Source: Nafulsella turpanensis ZLM-10 (GTDB lineage Bacteria > Bacteroidota > Bacteroidia > Cytophagales > Cyclobacteriaceae). From it: 64,000 nt of DNA. The notes under the pieces are model-generated. The model worked only from the letters and a program-made list of their open reading frames with translations. It was not told the origin of the DNA and searched no databases. Positions 17,865 to 27,207 of this stretch are shown piece after piece. The stretch covers positions 80,824-144,823 of the forward strand of contig NZ_ANNU01000013.1 of the NCBI RefSeq assembly GCF_000346615.1, given 5' to 3'. Within the stretch, counting starts at the first letter, position 1. Each line of letters opens with the position of its first letter. A program made the position numbers and the translations under genes.

Positions 17865-18755
17865 ATGAAAAAGTTAATCTGTAAAAGAACGATAAAAATG
17901 GGCATGGCAGCAAGCATCCTTCTGCTCATGGCTCCGCTTGCAGCAAAGGCACAGGAAGCAGCTGCTACAGAAACTGCCCCTTCCTTTTCTGACAGTGAGC
18001 TGATGATGGGTCTGGCCATTTTCCTTGCCGCCGCTCTCGTCCTGGCTGCACTCGGGCTCCTGTTTGCCACCATTGCCCTAAAGGGAATATTATCCGGCTC
18101 TCCTCAGGCTCAGACTGAAACCGCTGAACAAGCAGGCTCAAAGAGCCTGTGGCAGCAGCTGAAAAGCAGCCTGATGGATTCAGAATCACCTGAGCAGGAA
18201 GAAGAAAGGATGACCGACCACGAGTACGATGGCATTCGCGAGTTGGATAACAGTCTGCCGCCCTGGTGGAAGGCTCTCTTCTACGCCACTATTGTATTCT
18301 CGGTAGTATATATGGCTGCTTACCATGTATTTGGCTGGGGTGCCCTGCAGGACGAAGAATATCAGCAGGAAGTGGCCGCTGCCAAACTGGAAATAGAAGC
18401 TTATATGGCTGCCAAAGGGGGTGCCCTTACGGAAGAAAATGTGGAAGTGGTAACCGATGCTGCCCTGCTGTCGGAAGGTGAACAAATCTTCGCCGCCAAC
18501 TGTGCCGCCTGCCACGGAAGTGAACTGCAGGGTACCGTAGGCCCGAACCTGGTGGATGAGTACTGGCTGCATGGCGGAAGTGTGGGCGATATCTTCAAAA
18601 CCATCCGCGATGGTGTTCCCAGCAAAGGTATGATTAGCTGGAAAGCCCAGCTCTCCCCGGAGCAAATCCAGAACGTCAGCAGCTTTATCATCAGCAAAGC
18701 CGGCAGCAATCCACCCAACGCCAAAGAGCCACAGGGGGAAGTTTTTAAACGATAA
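17865..18755 (+). CDS. ccoP: cbb3 oxidase cytochrome c subunit III CcoP
   Basis: A 296-residue protein from the ATG at 17865. It has an N-terminal hydrophobic signal or helix, a second membrane helix near residue 45, the CcoP entry motif DHEYDGIRELDNSLPPWW near residue 108, another helix (LFYATIVFSVVYMAAYHVF), and a single heme motif CAACHGSELQGTVGPNL with WKAQLSPEQIQ toward the end. It is monoheme, as usual in Bacteroidota, where Proteobacterial CcoP is diheme. It carries electrons from soluble cytochromes to CcoNO. Confidence 0.94.
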   Translation: MKKLICKRTIKMGMAASILLLMAPLAAKAQEAAATETAPSFSDSELMMGLAIFLAAALVLAALGLLFATIALKGILSGSPQAQTETAEQAGSKSLWQQLKSSLMDSESPEQEEERMTDHEYDGIRELDNSLPPWWKALFYATIVFSVVYMAAYHVFGWGALQDEEYQQEVAAAKLEIEAYMAAKGGALTEENVEVVTDAALLSEGEQIFAANCAACHGSELQGTVGPNLVDEYWLHGGSVGDIFKTIRDGVPSKGMISWKAQLSPEQIQNVSSFIISKAGSNPPNAKEPQGEVFKR

Positions 18756-18785
18756 TGCAGAATTAAGAATGAAGAAAGAGGGAAT

Positions 18786-18835
18786 CACATGGTGCTCGTA
18801 ATTCATCATTCTTAATTTTTAATTCATCATTCACT
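18786..18835 (+). repeat. Heptamer array directly before ccoG
   Basis: Units ATTCATC, ATTCTTA, ATTTTTA, ATTCATC, ATTCACT run at exactly 7-nt spacing from 18801 to the ATG of ccoG at 18836. They are almost the same words as at 28663-28693. Confidence 0.75.
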
Positions 18836-20248
18836 ATGAATAGTACCGCAGCAGAGATAAGTTTCCGAGATAAGGTATCGACGGTTGATAAAGCCGGAAA
18901 GCGGGTGTGGGTATATCCGAAGAAGCCGAAAGGAAAATTTACCAACTGGCGGATGGTGGTGAATGCCATCTTTCTGACCATTCTGTTTACAGGCCCCTTT
19001 ATCCGCATCAACGGGCTTCCGCTGCTCATGCTCAACGTGGTGGAACGGAAATTCGTTATTTTCGGCCAAATCTTCTGGCCGCAGGATTTCTATATTTTCG
19101 TGGTAGCCACCCTGGCCGCAGTAGTAGGTATCGCCCTTTTTACGGTAGTATACGGCCGGGTGTTCTGCGGCTGGATATGTCCGCAAACCGTTTTTATGGA
19201 AGGTGTTTTCCGCCCGATTGAATACTGGATTGAAGGCGACTGGACTGCACAGAAAAAGCTCGACAAGCAGGAGTGGAACCGGGAAAAAGTATTGAAGAAA
19301 GGAAGCAAACATTTTATCTTCTTCCTGATTTCTTTCATCATTGCCAATACCTTCCTGGCCTACATTATCGGCAGCGAAGCACTTATCGGAATTATCACTG
19401 ACCCGCCTGCTGTCCATATAGCTGGTCTTATTTCCATCCTGCTCTTTACCGGTGCATTCTATTGGGTATTTGCCTTCTTCCGCGAACAGGTATGTACCAC
19501 AGTCTGTCCTTACGGCCGCCTGCAGGGTGTACTGCTCGACCGGGAATCGGTGGTGGTAACCTATGACTATAAACGAGGTGAAAACAGGGGTAAAATCCGC
19601 CGTGGAGAAGACCGTGCGGCTGCCGCAAAAGGCGACTGTGTGGACTGCAGCCTGTGTGTAAACGTTTGCCCCACCGGCATCGACATACGCAACGGAACCC
19701 AGCTGGAGTGCATAAATTGTACTGCCTGTATCGATGCCTGCGACAGTATCATGGCAAATGTTGGTCTTCCGAAAGGCCTCATCCGCTACGATTCCGAAGC
19801 CAATGTGGCTGAAGGCAAAAAAGGCTTCCGCTGGACCAGTCGAAGCATTGCCTTTACGGCCATTCTGGTGGGAATTTGCTCGCTGCTGGCCTTCCTCCTC
19901 TTCGTCCGTCCGCAGGTCGATGCCACCGTGCTCCGCACCCCCGGCATGATGTACCAGGAGCAGCCCGACGGCAGCTTCAGCAATCTCTACAACTTCAAAA
20001 TTATCAATAAAACAGACCAGGAGATGGAGCTCAGCCTCCGGATGGAAAGCGATAAGGGAGAAGTTAAAATTGTAGGTAAGGAAAGGGCCTTGATACTTCC
20101 CCGCCAGGGAGTGGCAGAAGGTGCTCTCTTCCTGATGCTACACAAGGAAGAACTGCAGGGCATATCGCAGGAGCTGGAAATTGGGATTTACCACAACGGC
20201 AAGCTCCTTAAAACAGTCGATACCAAATTTATCGGGCCTGCACTCTAA
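18836..20248 (+). CDS. ccoG: cbb3 oxidase accessory iron-sulfur protein CcoG
   Basis: A 470-residue membrane protein. It has helices in the first 200 residues, CGWICPQTVFMEG near residue 110, VCPYGRLQG near residue 223, then ferredoxin motifs CVDCSLCVNVCPTGIDIR and CINCTACIDACDSIM (two [4Fe-4S] clusters), a further helix and a C-terminal immunoglobulin-like domain. This is the full CcoG/RdxA/FixG architecture. CcoG reduces copper during cbb3 assembly. Confidence 0.95.
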   Translation: MNSTAAEISFRDKVSTVDKAGKRVWVYPKKPKGKFTNWRMVVNAIFLTILFTGPFIRINGLPLLMLNVVERKFVIFGQIFWPQDFYIFVVATLAAVVGIALFTVVYGRVFCGWICPQTVFMEGVFRPIEYWIEGDWTAQKKLDKQEWNREKVLKKGSKHFIFFLISFIIANTFLAYIIGSEALIGIITDPPAVHIAGLISILLFTGAFYWVFAFFREQVCTTVCPYGRLQGVLLDRESVVVTYDYKRGENRGKIRRGEDRAAAAKGDCVDCSLCVNVCPTGIDIRNGTQLECINCTACIDACDSIMANVGLPKGLIRYDSEANVAEGKKGFRWTSRSIAFTAILVGICSLLAFLLFVRPQVDATVLRTPGMMYQEQPDGSFSNLYNFKIINKTDQEMELSLRMESDKGEVKIVGKERALILPRQGVAEGALFLMLHKEELQGISQELEIGIYHNGKLLKTVDTKFIGPAL

Positions 20249-20276
20249 ACGTTCCTAAAATTATTCAGCCAAAGAA

Positions 20277-20312
20277 AAAGGTCCGGCCAAATGGTTGGGC
20301 CTTTCTTGCTTC
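20277..20312 (+). terminator. Terminator-like hairpin after ccoG
   Basis: A 12-bp stem AAAGGTCCGGCC / GGTTGGGCCTTT with G-T wobbles (20277-20288 with 20293-20304) and an AAAT loop is followed by CTTGC. The T run is short, so partial termination within the operon is more likely than full termination. Confidence 0.65.
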
Positions 20313-20421
20313 CCGAAAAAAACTGACAACAATCAGCTTTCCACTTGATACCCGTCATTCGCCCCCTCCTCTTTTCCACCCATTTTTGTAAGGTAAATAA
20401 AAGAGAAATTGAGGCTGATTT

Positions 20422-20465
20422 TCTCAATACCCACTACTCAATACTCAATACTCAATACTCAATAT
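20422..20465 (+). repeat. Heptamer array directly before ccoH
   Basis: CTCAATA is repeated four times at 7-nt spacing after a variant CCCACTA unit. The array abuts the ATG of ccoH at 20466. Extending the frame upstream only translates the array, so the later ATG is the start. Confidence 0.8.
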
Positions 20466-20897
20466 ATGAACTGGGGACACGGAATTGCCATTTTCTTTGC
20501 CTGCTTTGTAGGCTTTATTCTGTTGCTGGTGGTGAAAAGCTTTCAGCAGAATATCGATTTGGTAACGGAAAATTATTACCAGCAGGAGCTGGAATATCAG
20601 CATCAGATTGAAAAAATTAAGAATGCAGAAGCACTCGAAATAGGAGTACGCATCAGCAATAAAGAAGGGCAACTGGGCCTGCACTTTCCTCCTATCGGCA
20701 AGCCGGTGAGTGGAGAGGTACAGATATTCCGTCCCTCCGATGCCCGCTTCGATACCCTCAGCACGATTAAGCCCGATGAGGATAACAGTCACTACATCTC
20801 TACCAAAGAGCTGCCGGCCGGATTTTACCGCATCAAAATCAACTGGCAGGCAGGCGGTACCGAATACTATACCGAAGAAGCCCTTCACCTCCGCTAA
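20466..20897 (+). CDS. ccoH: cbb3 oxidase assembly protein CcoH (FixH)
   Basis: A 143-residue protein starting MNWGHGIAIFFACFVGF with one membrane helix, then VKSFQQNIDLVTENYYQQEL, the recognisable FixH motif, and a periplasmic beta-sandwich domain. FixH/CcoH stabilises cbb3 assembly intermediates. It starts directly after a heptamer array and ends 2 nt before the next gene. Confidence 0.9.
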   Translation: MNWGHGIAIFFACFVGFILLLVVKSFQQNIDLVTENYYQQELEYQHQIEKIKNAEALEIGVRISNKEGQLGLHFPPIGKPVSGEVQIFRPSDARFDTLSTIKPDEDNSHYISTKELPAGFYRIKINWQAGGTEYYTEEALHLR

Positions 20898-20899
20898 GC

Positions 20900-21604
20900 A
20901 TGGCACTCTGGACAGCATTCACATTGGGTTTTCTGGGTAGCTTCCACTGCGTGGGTATGTGTGGTCCCATTGCCCTTGCTTTACCCAACACCGGAAAAGG
21001 AAAAGTCCGCTTCCTCAGCAACCGCCTCACCTATAATATCGGCCGCATTACCACCTATGCTGCTATCGGTTTCCTCTTCGGTCTTCTCGGGAAAGGTTTT
21101 GCTTTTGCCGGGCTGCAGAAAGGATTATCCATTAGCTTAGGCCTGCTCGTAATCATTGCCGCCCTGTTTCCTTTGGCCATTTCCCCTGCTTTAAATCCAG
21201 CCGGAAAATTGGGAACACTGGTAAGCTGGCTGAAGCAGAAAATGCAGCTGCAGTTCCGTCGCAGGAGCTATGCATCCGTCTATACCATTGGTCTCCTGAA
21301 CGGCCTGCTCCCCTGCGGATTAATCTACCTGGCTGCCGCTGCTGCAGTGACCAGCGAAACCCCTCTGGAAGGGGCTCTGTATATGGCTGCTTTCGGTGCC
21401 GGAACCCTTCCCGCCATGCTGGTCGTAGTCTTTGCCGGAAACTTCCTGAATCTACACTGGCGGAATGCCATACGCCGAATTTTGCCTGTAGCCGGTGTCC
21501 TTACAGGACTTCTGCTGATTGTCCGCGGCCTGGAGCTGGACATCCCCTTCAGCCCTGTACTGGAGCTGGTGGAGGAAGGCATGACCATGTGTGGGTTGAA
21601 GTGA
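20900..21604 (+). CDS. SafE/TSUP-like membrane protein of the cco operon
   Basis: A 234-residue protein with six or so helices. The first contains GFLGSFHCVGMCGPIALAL with a paired cysteine-histidine motif (HCxGMCG), and a later helix has LLNGLLPCGLIYLAAAAA. This is the sulfite-exporter/UreH-like family found next to ccoH in many Bacteroidota. The Cys/His/Met residues inside membrane segments suggest metal (copper) handling for cbb3 assembly. That role is inference from motif and location. Confidence 0.88.
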   Translation: MALWTAFTLGFLGSFHCVGMCGPIALALPNTGKGKVRFLSNRLTYNIGRITTYAAIGFLFGLLGKGFAFAGLQKGLSISLGLLVIIAALFPLAISPALNPAGKLGTLVSWLKQKMQLQFRRRSYASVYTIGLLNGLLPCGLIYLAAAAAVTSETPLEGALYMAAFGAGTLPAMLVVVFAGNFLNLHWRNAIRRILPVAGVLTGLLLIVRGLELDIPFSPVLELVEEGMTMCGLK

Positions 21605-21936
21605 GGCTTATAGACAGGAGATTTGAGACTTGAAACAATAGACAATAGATTCTGGAATTGGAGACATGAATCAAGAATCAGGAGTCAAGAAACAAGATGG
21701 AGCCCATTAAAGACTGTCATTGCGAACGTAGCCTTAGCGGAGTGAAGCAATCTCTTTCGATTCGAAGAGGAACAACAAAGAGGAAAGTACCAATGTGTAG
21801 GAGATTGCTTCAGGCTCCTACGTCGCCTTCGCAATGACAATAGCCATGAAAGTATTCTGAAAATCGATTAGGTAAATCAATCCTTGCTCAGCCCGGACGA
21901 CGAACGAACAACCAACAACGACCAACAAGCACTAAA
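21605..21936 (+). repeat. Composite leader element, copy 3 (upstream of hemN)
   Basis: The plus strand, in gene sense, starts with heptamers after the upstream stop (21611-21700: AGACAGG, AGATTTG, AGACTTG, AAACAAT, AGACAAT, later AATCAAG, AATCAGG, AGTCAAG). The inverted-repeat element is at 21715-21839 (TGTCATTGCG ... CGCAATGACA) with inner arms AGCAATCTC / GAGATTGCT. Variable sequence follows, then GAACAACCAACAACGACCAA (21911-21930) just before the ATG of hemN. No Crp/Fnr-type palindrome was found here. Confidence 0.82.
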
Positions 21937-23301
21937 ATGAACACCAACTTAGTCAGAAAATATAATGTACCGGGTCCACGCTACACCAGCTACCCGACAG
22001 TACCCTACTGGAATGAAGTTCCTCCTACTGAAGAAGAATGGAAGCAGCATGTAAAAAATGCTTTTCAGGTGGCAGATAACTCCGGCGAAGGGCTGAGCCT
22101 TTATCTGCACCTGCCTTTCTGCGAAAAGCTTTGCACCTACTGCGGTTGCAACAAACGCATTACCATGAACCATAAGGTAGAAGACCCTTATATTACCAAC
22201 CTGCTACAGGAATGGAATTTGTACCTGCAGCTGTTTGGAAAAAAACCGCTAATCAAAGAGGTACACCTCGGTGGCGGTACGCCTACCTTTTTCTCCCCTG
22301 CTAACCTCCAGAAGTTAATGGATGGCTTATTTGAAGGAGCCATTGTGGCACCCGATGCGGAAATGAGCTTCGAAGGCCATCCGAACAATACTACCCGGAA
22401 CCACCTGCAAACACTTTACAACATTGGTTTCCGACGTGTTAGCTTTGGGATACAGGATTTCGACCCCGAGGTGCAGCGGGTGATTAACCGCATTCAGCCG
22501 CTCGAAAATGTGGAAAGGGTTACCCGCGAAGCCCGTGAAATCGGCTACGACTCAATCAATTACGACCTTATTTACGGACTGCCGAAGCAAACCCTGGCCA
22601 GCATTATTCGCACCATTGAAATAGCCAACTCATTACGTCCCGACCGCATTGCGTTTTACAGCTATGCCCACGTGCCATGGACAAGCCCGGGCCAGCGTGG
22701 TTATTCGGAAGCCGACCTCCCCCGTGATGAGGAAAAGCGAGCATTGTATGAGGAAGGAAAGAAAATGTTCGAAGCTGCAGGTTATGTGGAGATAGGCATG
22801 GACCACTTTGCCCTCAAAACCGACAAGCTTTATGCTGCTTCCCAAAAAGCACAGCTGCACCGCAACTTTATGGGCTACAGCAGCAGCGGCACCCGTTTTG
22901 TACTCGGACTCGGAGCTTCGGCCATCAGCGATACCTGGACGGCTTTCGGGCAGAACCTGAAAAAGGTGGAAACCTACCGGGCAGCAGTAGAATCCGGCCG
23001 CTTCCCAATTTTCCGTGGACACCTGCTTAACCGGGAGGACCTGGTGCTCCGCCAGCATATCTTAAACCTGATGTGCCGCTTCCAGACCAACTGGAAAGAA
23101 GAGGAAGGCAAAACCTTTGCCCTTGTAGAAGCCAAAGACCGGCTGAAGGAACTGGCACAGGACCAGTTATTAGTTCTGGAAGAAGACAGTGTGCAGGTAA
23201 GGGAATCCGGCAAACCCTTTATCCGCAACATTTGTATGGCACTCGACGCCCGGCTATGGCGAAATAAGCCTGAAACTCAGATTTTCAGCAGCACGATTTG
23301 A
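21937..23301 (+). CDS. hemN: Oxygen-independent coproporphyrinogen III oxidase HemN
   Basis: A 454-residue radical-SAM enzyme. The start YNVPGPRYTSYPTVPYW and cluster motif CEKLCTYCGCN (about residues 61-71) are diagnostic for true HemN rather than HemW, and LGGGTPTFF and SFGIQDFD follow. It oxidatively decarboxylates coproporphyrinogen III during anaerobic heme synthesis, which fits supply of heme to cbb3 and the cytochromes upstream. A dead copy of its last 70 or so codons lies at 26298-26517. Confidence 0.95.
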   Translation: MNTNLVRKYNVPGPRYTSYPTVPYWNEVPPTEEEWKQHVKNAFQVADNSGEGLSLYLHLPFCEKLCTYCGCNKRITMNHKVEDPYITNLLQEWNLYLQLFGKKPLIKEVHLGGGTPTFFSPANLQKLMDGLFEGAIVAPDAEMSFEGHPNNTTRNHLQTLYNIGFRRVSFGIQDFDPEVQRVINRIQPLENVERVTREAREIGYDSINYDLIYGLPKQTLASIIRTIEIANSLRPDRIAFYSYAHVPWTSPGQRGYSEADLPRDEEKRALYEEGKKMFEAAGYVEIGMDHFALKTDKLYAASQKAQLHRNFMGYSSSGTRFVLGLGASAISDTWTAFGQNLKKVETYRAAVESGRFPIFRGHLLNREDLVLRQHILNLMCRFQTNWKEEEGKTFALVEAKDRLKELAQDQLLVLEEDSVQVRESGKPFIRNICMALDARLWRNKPETQIFSSTI

Positions 23302-23466
23302 GAAGAAAGATTGCTCAAAATCTCCGTTTTTCCGGCCCTTATTTCCAAAGAAGCTAATAAAGATACTGATATTAAACATGAGTCATCCTCTTGCTGCTAC
23401 CCAAAAAACTTGTTGCTTTAGGAAATTTTGCCATATACCCAACTTTTTAAAAACTGAAAGGTATAG

Positions 23467-23516
23467 AAAAAAGTAAAGGCTGCTCCTTTTCAATAGAACA
23501 GCCTTTACTTTTTTCT
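23467..23516. terminator. Bidirectional terminator between hemN and a convergent gene
   Basis: The perfect stem AAGTAAAGGCTG / CAGCCTTTACTT (within 23471-23510) is flanked by A-rich and T-rich sides. It serves hemN on the plus strand and the gene at 23525-24622 on the minus strand. Confidence 0.85.
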
Positions 23517-23524
23517 AAACATAT

Positions 23525-24622
23525 TTATTTAATTACCAATACTTTAAAAGTACCCGATCCAAGGTTTTTCTGTGTAGCATTTCCATTAAATATAGCTACC
23601 TCAATTTGGTTATTATTTCTTACATAACCAGACATCAAACAACCTTGTAGTGGATTAGAAAAAGAGGCTACCACAAAGTCTCCAAGTGCTACACCTTCTA
23701 AAGTTACTTGTACAACAAAGTTTGTTCCTGCCGCAATTGTTCCTACAGTTACAGCACTTGTTTCTTGAGTATTTACACCTTTTACACCTGAAGATATTAC
23801 CAGATTTCTATTTGCATCCTCTTCAATAATAATTCCGGTTCCCTGAGTTAAAGTTAATAGCTTCGGGTCCGCTCCGGTAACACCAACAGGAATCTGGAGA
23901 TCAGTTGCTGCAGGAAGTGCTCTTACGGGAGTATTCCCACCCCCTAATAGAATACCACTATTTGTTAAAGTAGCAGCTCCGGTACCACCATTTGCTACTG
24001 GCAATACGTTGGTAACTTTAGCAGTAAGATCTACTGTACCATTGGCAATGTCCGCATTTACAATGGATTCATCTTTGATATCCTCAGAAAGGATTACTTC
24101 ATTTTTAATATCTTCAGAAAGAATCTCCTCATCCAGAATTTTAGCCGTAGTAATCGCATTATCGGCTATATCATCCGTGTAGAAAGAGTATGGAACTGCC
24201 ATAAACTGCTGCAGACTTACCAGCTTATAATCTCCGTCATTTTTTATTGAAATCTCTACTTTTAAGAACTGGTTAGCCTCAATCCATGGAAGCTCCATCA
24301 GAGTAGCGTATTGTCCAGCTCCGGTAAGCTCGCCTTGGCCAATTACCAGCGAAAATAAACCATGCTGATCAGTTAAAGTAGTATGAGTTTCCTGATAAAG
24401 TACCGGTCCGGAATCTCCACTCAAAATAGAGAAGCGCACCCCGATAGTCTTGTTATAAAGAGGTTTACCCTCAATGTCCATCCCAACAATTTCCTTCCCC
24501 TGGTCATCAATTGCCACGGCCTGGAAATGAATTCCTTTTAAATCCCCTATTTGCTGAGCCAGTACACTAGGGCCTGCAAAAAGCACAAACATTATCGTAA
24601 AGAGGCTGTATAACTTTTTCAT
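23525..24622 (-). CDS. Secreted protein with tail-fibre-like repeats
   Basis: A 365-residue protein with a Sec signal (MKKLYSLFTIMFVLFAGPSVLAQ). Residues 30-140 form a beta-rich domain common at the start of Bacteroidota secreted proteins (FQAVAIDDQGKEIVG and LVIGQGELTGAGQY). Next are short coil repeats with recurring LSEDIK and ADIANG words, then VLPVANGGTGAATL, a phage tail-fibre-type linker, and a C-terminal beta domain. Function unknown. It probably acts outside the cell. It is last in a three-gene minus-strand group with a porin-like and a T9SS-sorted protein. Confidence 0.7.
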   Translation of the reverse strand: MKKLYSLFTIMFVLFAGPSVLAQQIGDLKGIHFQAVAIDDQGKEIVGMDIEGKPLYNKTIGVRFSILSGDSGPVLYQETHTTLTDQHGLFSLVIGQGELTGAGQYATLMELPWIEANQFLKVEISIKNDGDYKLVSLQQFMAVPYSFYTDDIADNAITTAKILDEEILSEDIKNEVILSEDIKDESIVNADIANGTVDLTAKVTNVLPVANGGTGAATLTNSGILLGGGNTPVRALPAATDLQIPVGVTGADPKLLTLTQGTGIIIEEDANRNLVISSGVKGVNTQETSAVTVGTIAAGTNFVVQVTLEGVALGDFVVASFSNPLQGCLMSGYVRNNNQIEVAIFNGNATQKNLGSGTFKVLVIK

Positions 24623-24649
24623 CCTATAAAATTTCTGTGTATCTAATAT

Positions 24650-25303
24650 TTATTTTGTAATGGTAAAGGCCAGTCCTAATGTTAAAGCAAATGCCCTATT
24701 GTAGCCTTGCTGAACTGCGTCCGCTCCTTCCACTGGCTTGGCTTCAATGTTTTGCAGGCCCATTAGGTAACTAAATTCGGTATAAACCGAAATATATTCG
24801 GAAAGGCTCAACTCCACACCCGGATTCACCACCACACCATAATCTCTCCGCTGAAGCTCTCCTGCCTTAATGAGGTCATGGTTAGAAGTCCCCTGAACCT
24901 GGTTTCCTTTAAGCAAATAAGCATAGTAGGCTGAAACGATCAGGTAAGGACTAAAGCGGCCAGGATTGTAGCGGTAACCAGCTCCTAATTTCGCATCAGC
25001 ATACTGCAGGTCCCAGAGGTAGTTGGCATCATCATAGACCATTGTAGCGCCGGCATTCCGCATACCTACATTTGCCCGAGCTATAAAACCTCCTTCAGTA
25101 GCATACTGGTAGCCCAGGCTGTAAGCACCAGTATAAGTAGGGTTATACTCGCTGTCTGCCTCACCCTCGCTGTTAATAAATTTAAAATTAGAAGAAAGCT
25201 GAGAAGCATCCAGCGTCAGGCTGGACTGTGCCATGGTTGTAGTTGCGGACATTAAGCCGAACATAAAGAGTAAAACTTTTAATTTCATATCAGAAAATTT
25301 CAT
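24650..25303 (-). CDS. Outer-membrane beta-barrel protein
   Basis: A 217-residue protein with a signal peptide (ending TTTMAQ) and alternating aromatic/hydrophilic strands such as AYSLGYQYATEGGFIARANVG and LGAGYRYNPGRFSPYLIVSA (each shown in part), ending in ALTLGLAFTITK, a typical terminal beta strand. It fits an eight-stranded OmpA/OmpW-type barrel. Cargo unknown. It is 27 bp from the next gene and 7 bp from the previous one, so the three are one operon. Confidence 0.75.
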   Translation of the reverse strand: MKFSDMKLKVLLFMFGLMSATTTMAQSSLTLDASQLSSNFKFINSEGEADSEYNPTYTGAYSLGYQYATEGGFIARANVGMRNAGATMVYDDANYLWDLQYADAKLGAGYRYNPGRFSPYLIVSAYYAYLLKGNQVQGTSNHDLIKAGELQRRDYGVVVNPGVELSLSEYISVYTEFSYLMGLQNIEAKPVEGADAVQQGYNRAFALTLGLAFTITK

Positions 25304-25310
25304 ACGTTCT

Positions 25311-25847
25311 TTATTTTGAGATAATTAATCTTGACGAGTAGTTCAGGTTTTCTTCTGTACTTACCGTAATCAGGTAAAGTCCACTTTGCCAGTTATGAAC
25401 ATCAATAGACTGACTGCGGAATTCTGACAGGTGCAGGTTGATTATTACCCGGCCCTTACTGTCGATTACCTTTAATAATCCACTGGAAATAACCTCTGCA
25501 GCTTCAAGGATAATGGAAGAAGTAGCAGGGTTAGGGTACACCTGTAGAGATAAGCTGTGTGGCAGTAACTTCTGCTTTATTACAGACTGTTGGGCGGATA
25601 CTGTTGGCTGCTGGAATCCGGGCCGGAAACCTACGCCATTGGCATAGTAAGTTGTGGTGGCATAAGGCTGCCCAATGGTTTGCTTCACTAACAAGCCATC
25701 TTCTGCCATATTCACCCCCATCATGCCTATGCTTTGCCGCTGAATGGATTGTGCCTTCACTTGCGTGAAGCACGTTAGCATCAGGAATGCAAAACAGAAA
25801 GACAGGCGGATAAGCGAGCTATAGTCTTTTGTACATTGTTTTATCAT
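25311..25847 (-). CDS. T9SS type A sorting-domain protein
   Basis: A 178-residue protein from the ATG at 25847. It has a hydrophobic signal (FAFLMLTCFTQVKAQS) and a C-terminal sorting domain beginning QVYPNPATSSIILEA, with KVIDSKGRVI and SGLYLITVSTEE, the classic Por/T9SS type A signal for export and surface attachment. The short middle (about 70 residues) has no recognised domain. It heads the operon with the two genes downstream. Confidence 0.78.
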   Translation of the reverse strand: MIKQCTKDYSSLIRLSFCFAFLMLTCFTQVKAQSIQRQSIGMMGVNMAEDGLLVKQTIGQPYATTTYYANGVGFRPGFQQPTVSAQQSVIKQKLLPHSLSLQVYPNPATSSIILEAAEVISSGLLKVIDSKGRVIINLHLSEFRSQSIDVHNWQSGLYLITVSTEENLNYSSRLIISK

Positions 25848-26297
25848 AGTTACTTTTTCTTTTAGTTTCAATTTCGAGCAGCTCTGATACAGCTCTAAAT
25901 GACTGCCGCTAAAATATTTTGAGAAGCAGCATTTCGGTAGAGATACCTTTACGTTCATGGGATACCTGAATATGGTGCGATAATTCTTTCCAAGTTTGTT
26001 TAGTTTTTTTTCAAATCCACCTGTAAGACTTCAATTATCGTCTTACGGTTGGAATATATTTTTTTGGTAGAATTTTACGAAGCGGATTGAGATGTAAGCA
26101 AAAAGAAAAAGTATAAAAGCACAAAAGAGATTATGGACTTTCAATCTCCGCTTTTCTTAAAAAAAAGAAGAATTAGCCTTCATTAGACCCACTTTTGCCT
26201 GGAATTTATCGGGAGTTTGGGATTAATTACAAGTGTAATATTACATTCTGTTAGAGGGGAAATCTATGAGCAAAAAAGAGGCTTAGGTAAGTTAACA
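25848..26297. other. Intergenic, no gene seen
   Basis: AT-rich sequence with poly-T and poly-A runs near 26009 and 26160 and no supported ORF, hairpin or regulatory palindrome. It probably contains the promoter of the T9SS operon. Confidence 0.5.
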
Positions 26298-26517
26298 TAT
26301 CCAACTTTCCAGTTTCATCAGAAGCCATAACACCTGTAAAGGTAGAAGCCGGCGATCGCCAGAAGAAACGATAACTGGACCACCTGATGGTTTTAGCGGA
26401 GGAAAAAGAGTTGATTCAGGAGCAGGATAATGTCTTTATCCAGAATAAAAGTATGGCACCCGATTCCTGGCTATGGCGAAATAAGCCGGAAACGCAGATA
26501 TTCAGCAGTATCATTTA
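26298..26517 (+). pseudogene. Decayed 3' fragment of hemN
   Basis: From 26454 the frame reads LWRNKPETQIFSS followed by a stop, matching the HemN C-terminus RLWRNKPETQIFSSTI. Upstream, VEAGDRQKKR-stop-LDHLMVL (about 26331-26394) lines up with VEAKDRLKELAQDQLLVL of the intact gene, with one in-frame stop. Homology fades before about 26330. It is a partial, mutated duplicate of the last 70 or so codons of the hemN gene 3 kb upstream. Confidence 0.8.
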
Positions 26518-26641
26518 AAAAATCATCCTTCATCTTTCCTGCAAAAGTATTCCTCAGTAAAGGAACGGTCTACCGAGGCTGGAACTTAACTGATTGGTGC
26601 CTTTTATTATTCTTAACCTCTCCTCTCCGGAAAAGAATGCA

Positions 26642-27160
26642 TCACTCATCGTAACTTAACTTACCCTCCACCACACGGGCGGCACTGGTAAAAGGGTGCT
26701 CCTGTATTTTTACCGGCGACATAATATGGTTGACGGTATACCCTTTCGACTTGAGCAAATCAGAAATGAGGCTTCTGTGGCAACGCCACCACAGCACTTC
26801 GGAACACATCATGGCCGTTGGTTTTTCTGCGGTAACTTCCACCAACTGCTCCAGCCCTTCCTGGAAATAATCGGTGGCCATATAGTCGGCATCGCCCTTA
26901 AAGGCTTTATTACGCCAGATGCTGTTGCGGCCATTATTCTCCGGTCTTCGCCGGCCACCCAGCTCCGGGAAATGCCGGTAGGCGATGCCATTTTCCGGCA
27001 GGGACTGCTCCATGGCTCCTTTCAGGAATTGTGGGTGTTTTCGGGAGCCTGGAAAACGCCGCACATCGGCCAGCAGCTCAATCCCGTGGGTGTGCAATAG
27101 CTCCAGAAATTCATTCAGCAGTTTGGTCGAGTGGCCGATGGTCCATATCTGTTTTTCCAT
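26642..27160 (-). CDS. DUF488 family protein
   Basis: A 172-residue cytoplasmic protein from the ATG at 27160 (MEKQIWTIGHSTKLLNEFLE). TIGHST, LLADVRRFPGSRKHPQF and MMCSEVLWWRCHRSLIS are the DUF488 signature. The Cys-x7-Cys and Arg pattern near the end suggests a binding or catalytic site, but the family's biochemical role is not established. It stands downstream of RIC, separated by a terminator. Confidence 0.88.
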   Translation of the reverse strand: MEKQIWTIGHSTKLLNEFLELLHTHGIELLADVRRFPGSRKHPQFLKGAMEQSLPENGIAYRHFPELGGRRRPENNGRNSIWRNKAFKGDADYMATDYFQEGLEQLVEVTAEKPTAMMCSEVLWWRCHRSLISDLLKSKGYTVNHIMSPVKIQEHPFTSAARVVEGKLSYDE

Positions 27161-27207
27161 ACTATCTGAACCGCTAAAAGCTTTTAGTGTTAGGCAGGGC
27201 AGGATAT

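Noticed and set aside
21840..21936. Expected Fnr-type site before hemN
   Set aside because: No TGA-N8-TCA dyad with the right spacing to a -7 box exists here. The region is a composite repeat.
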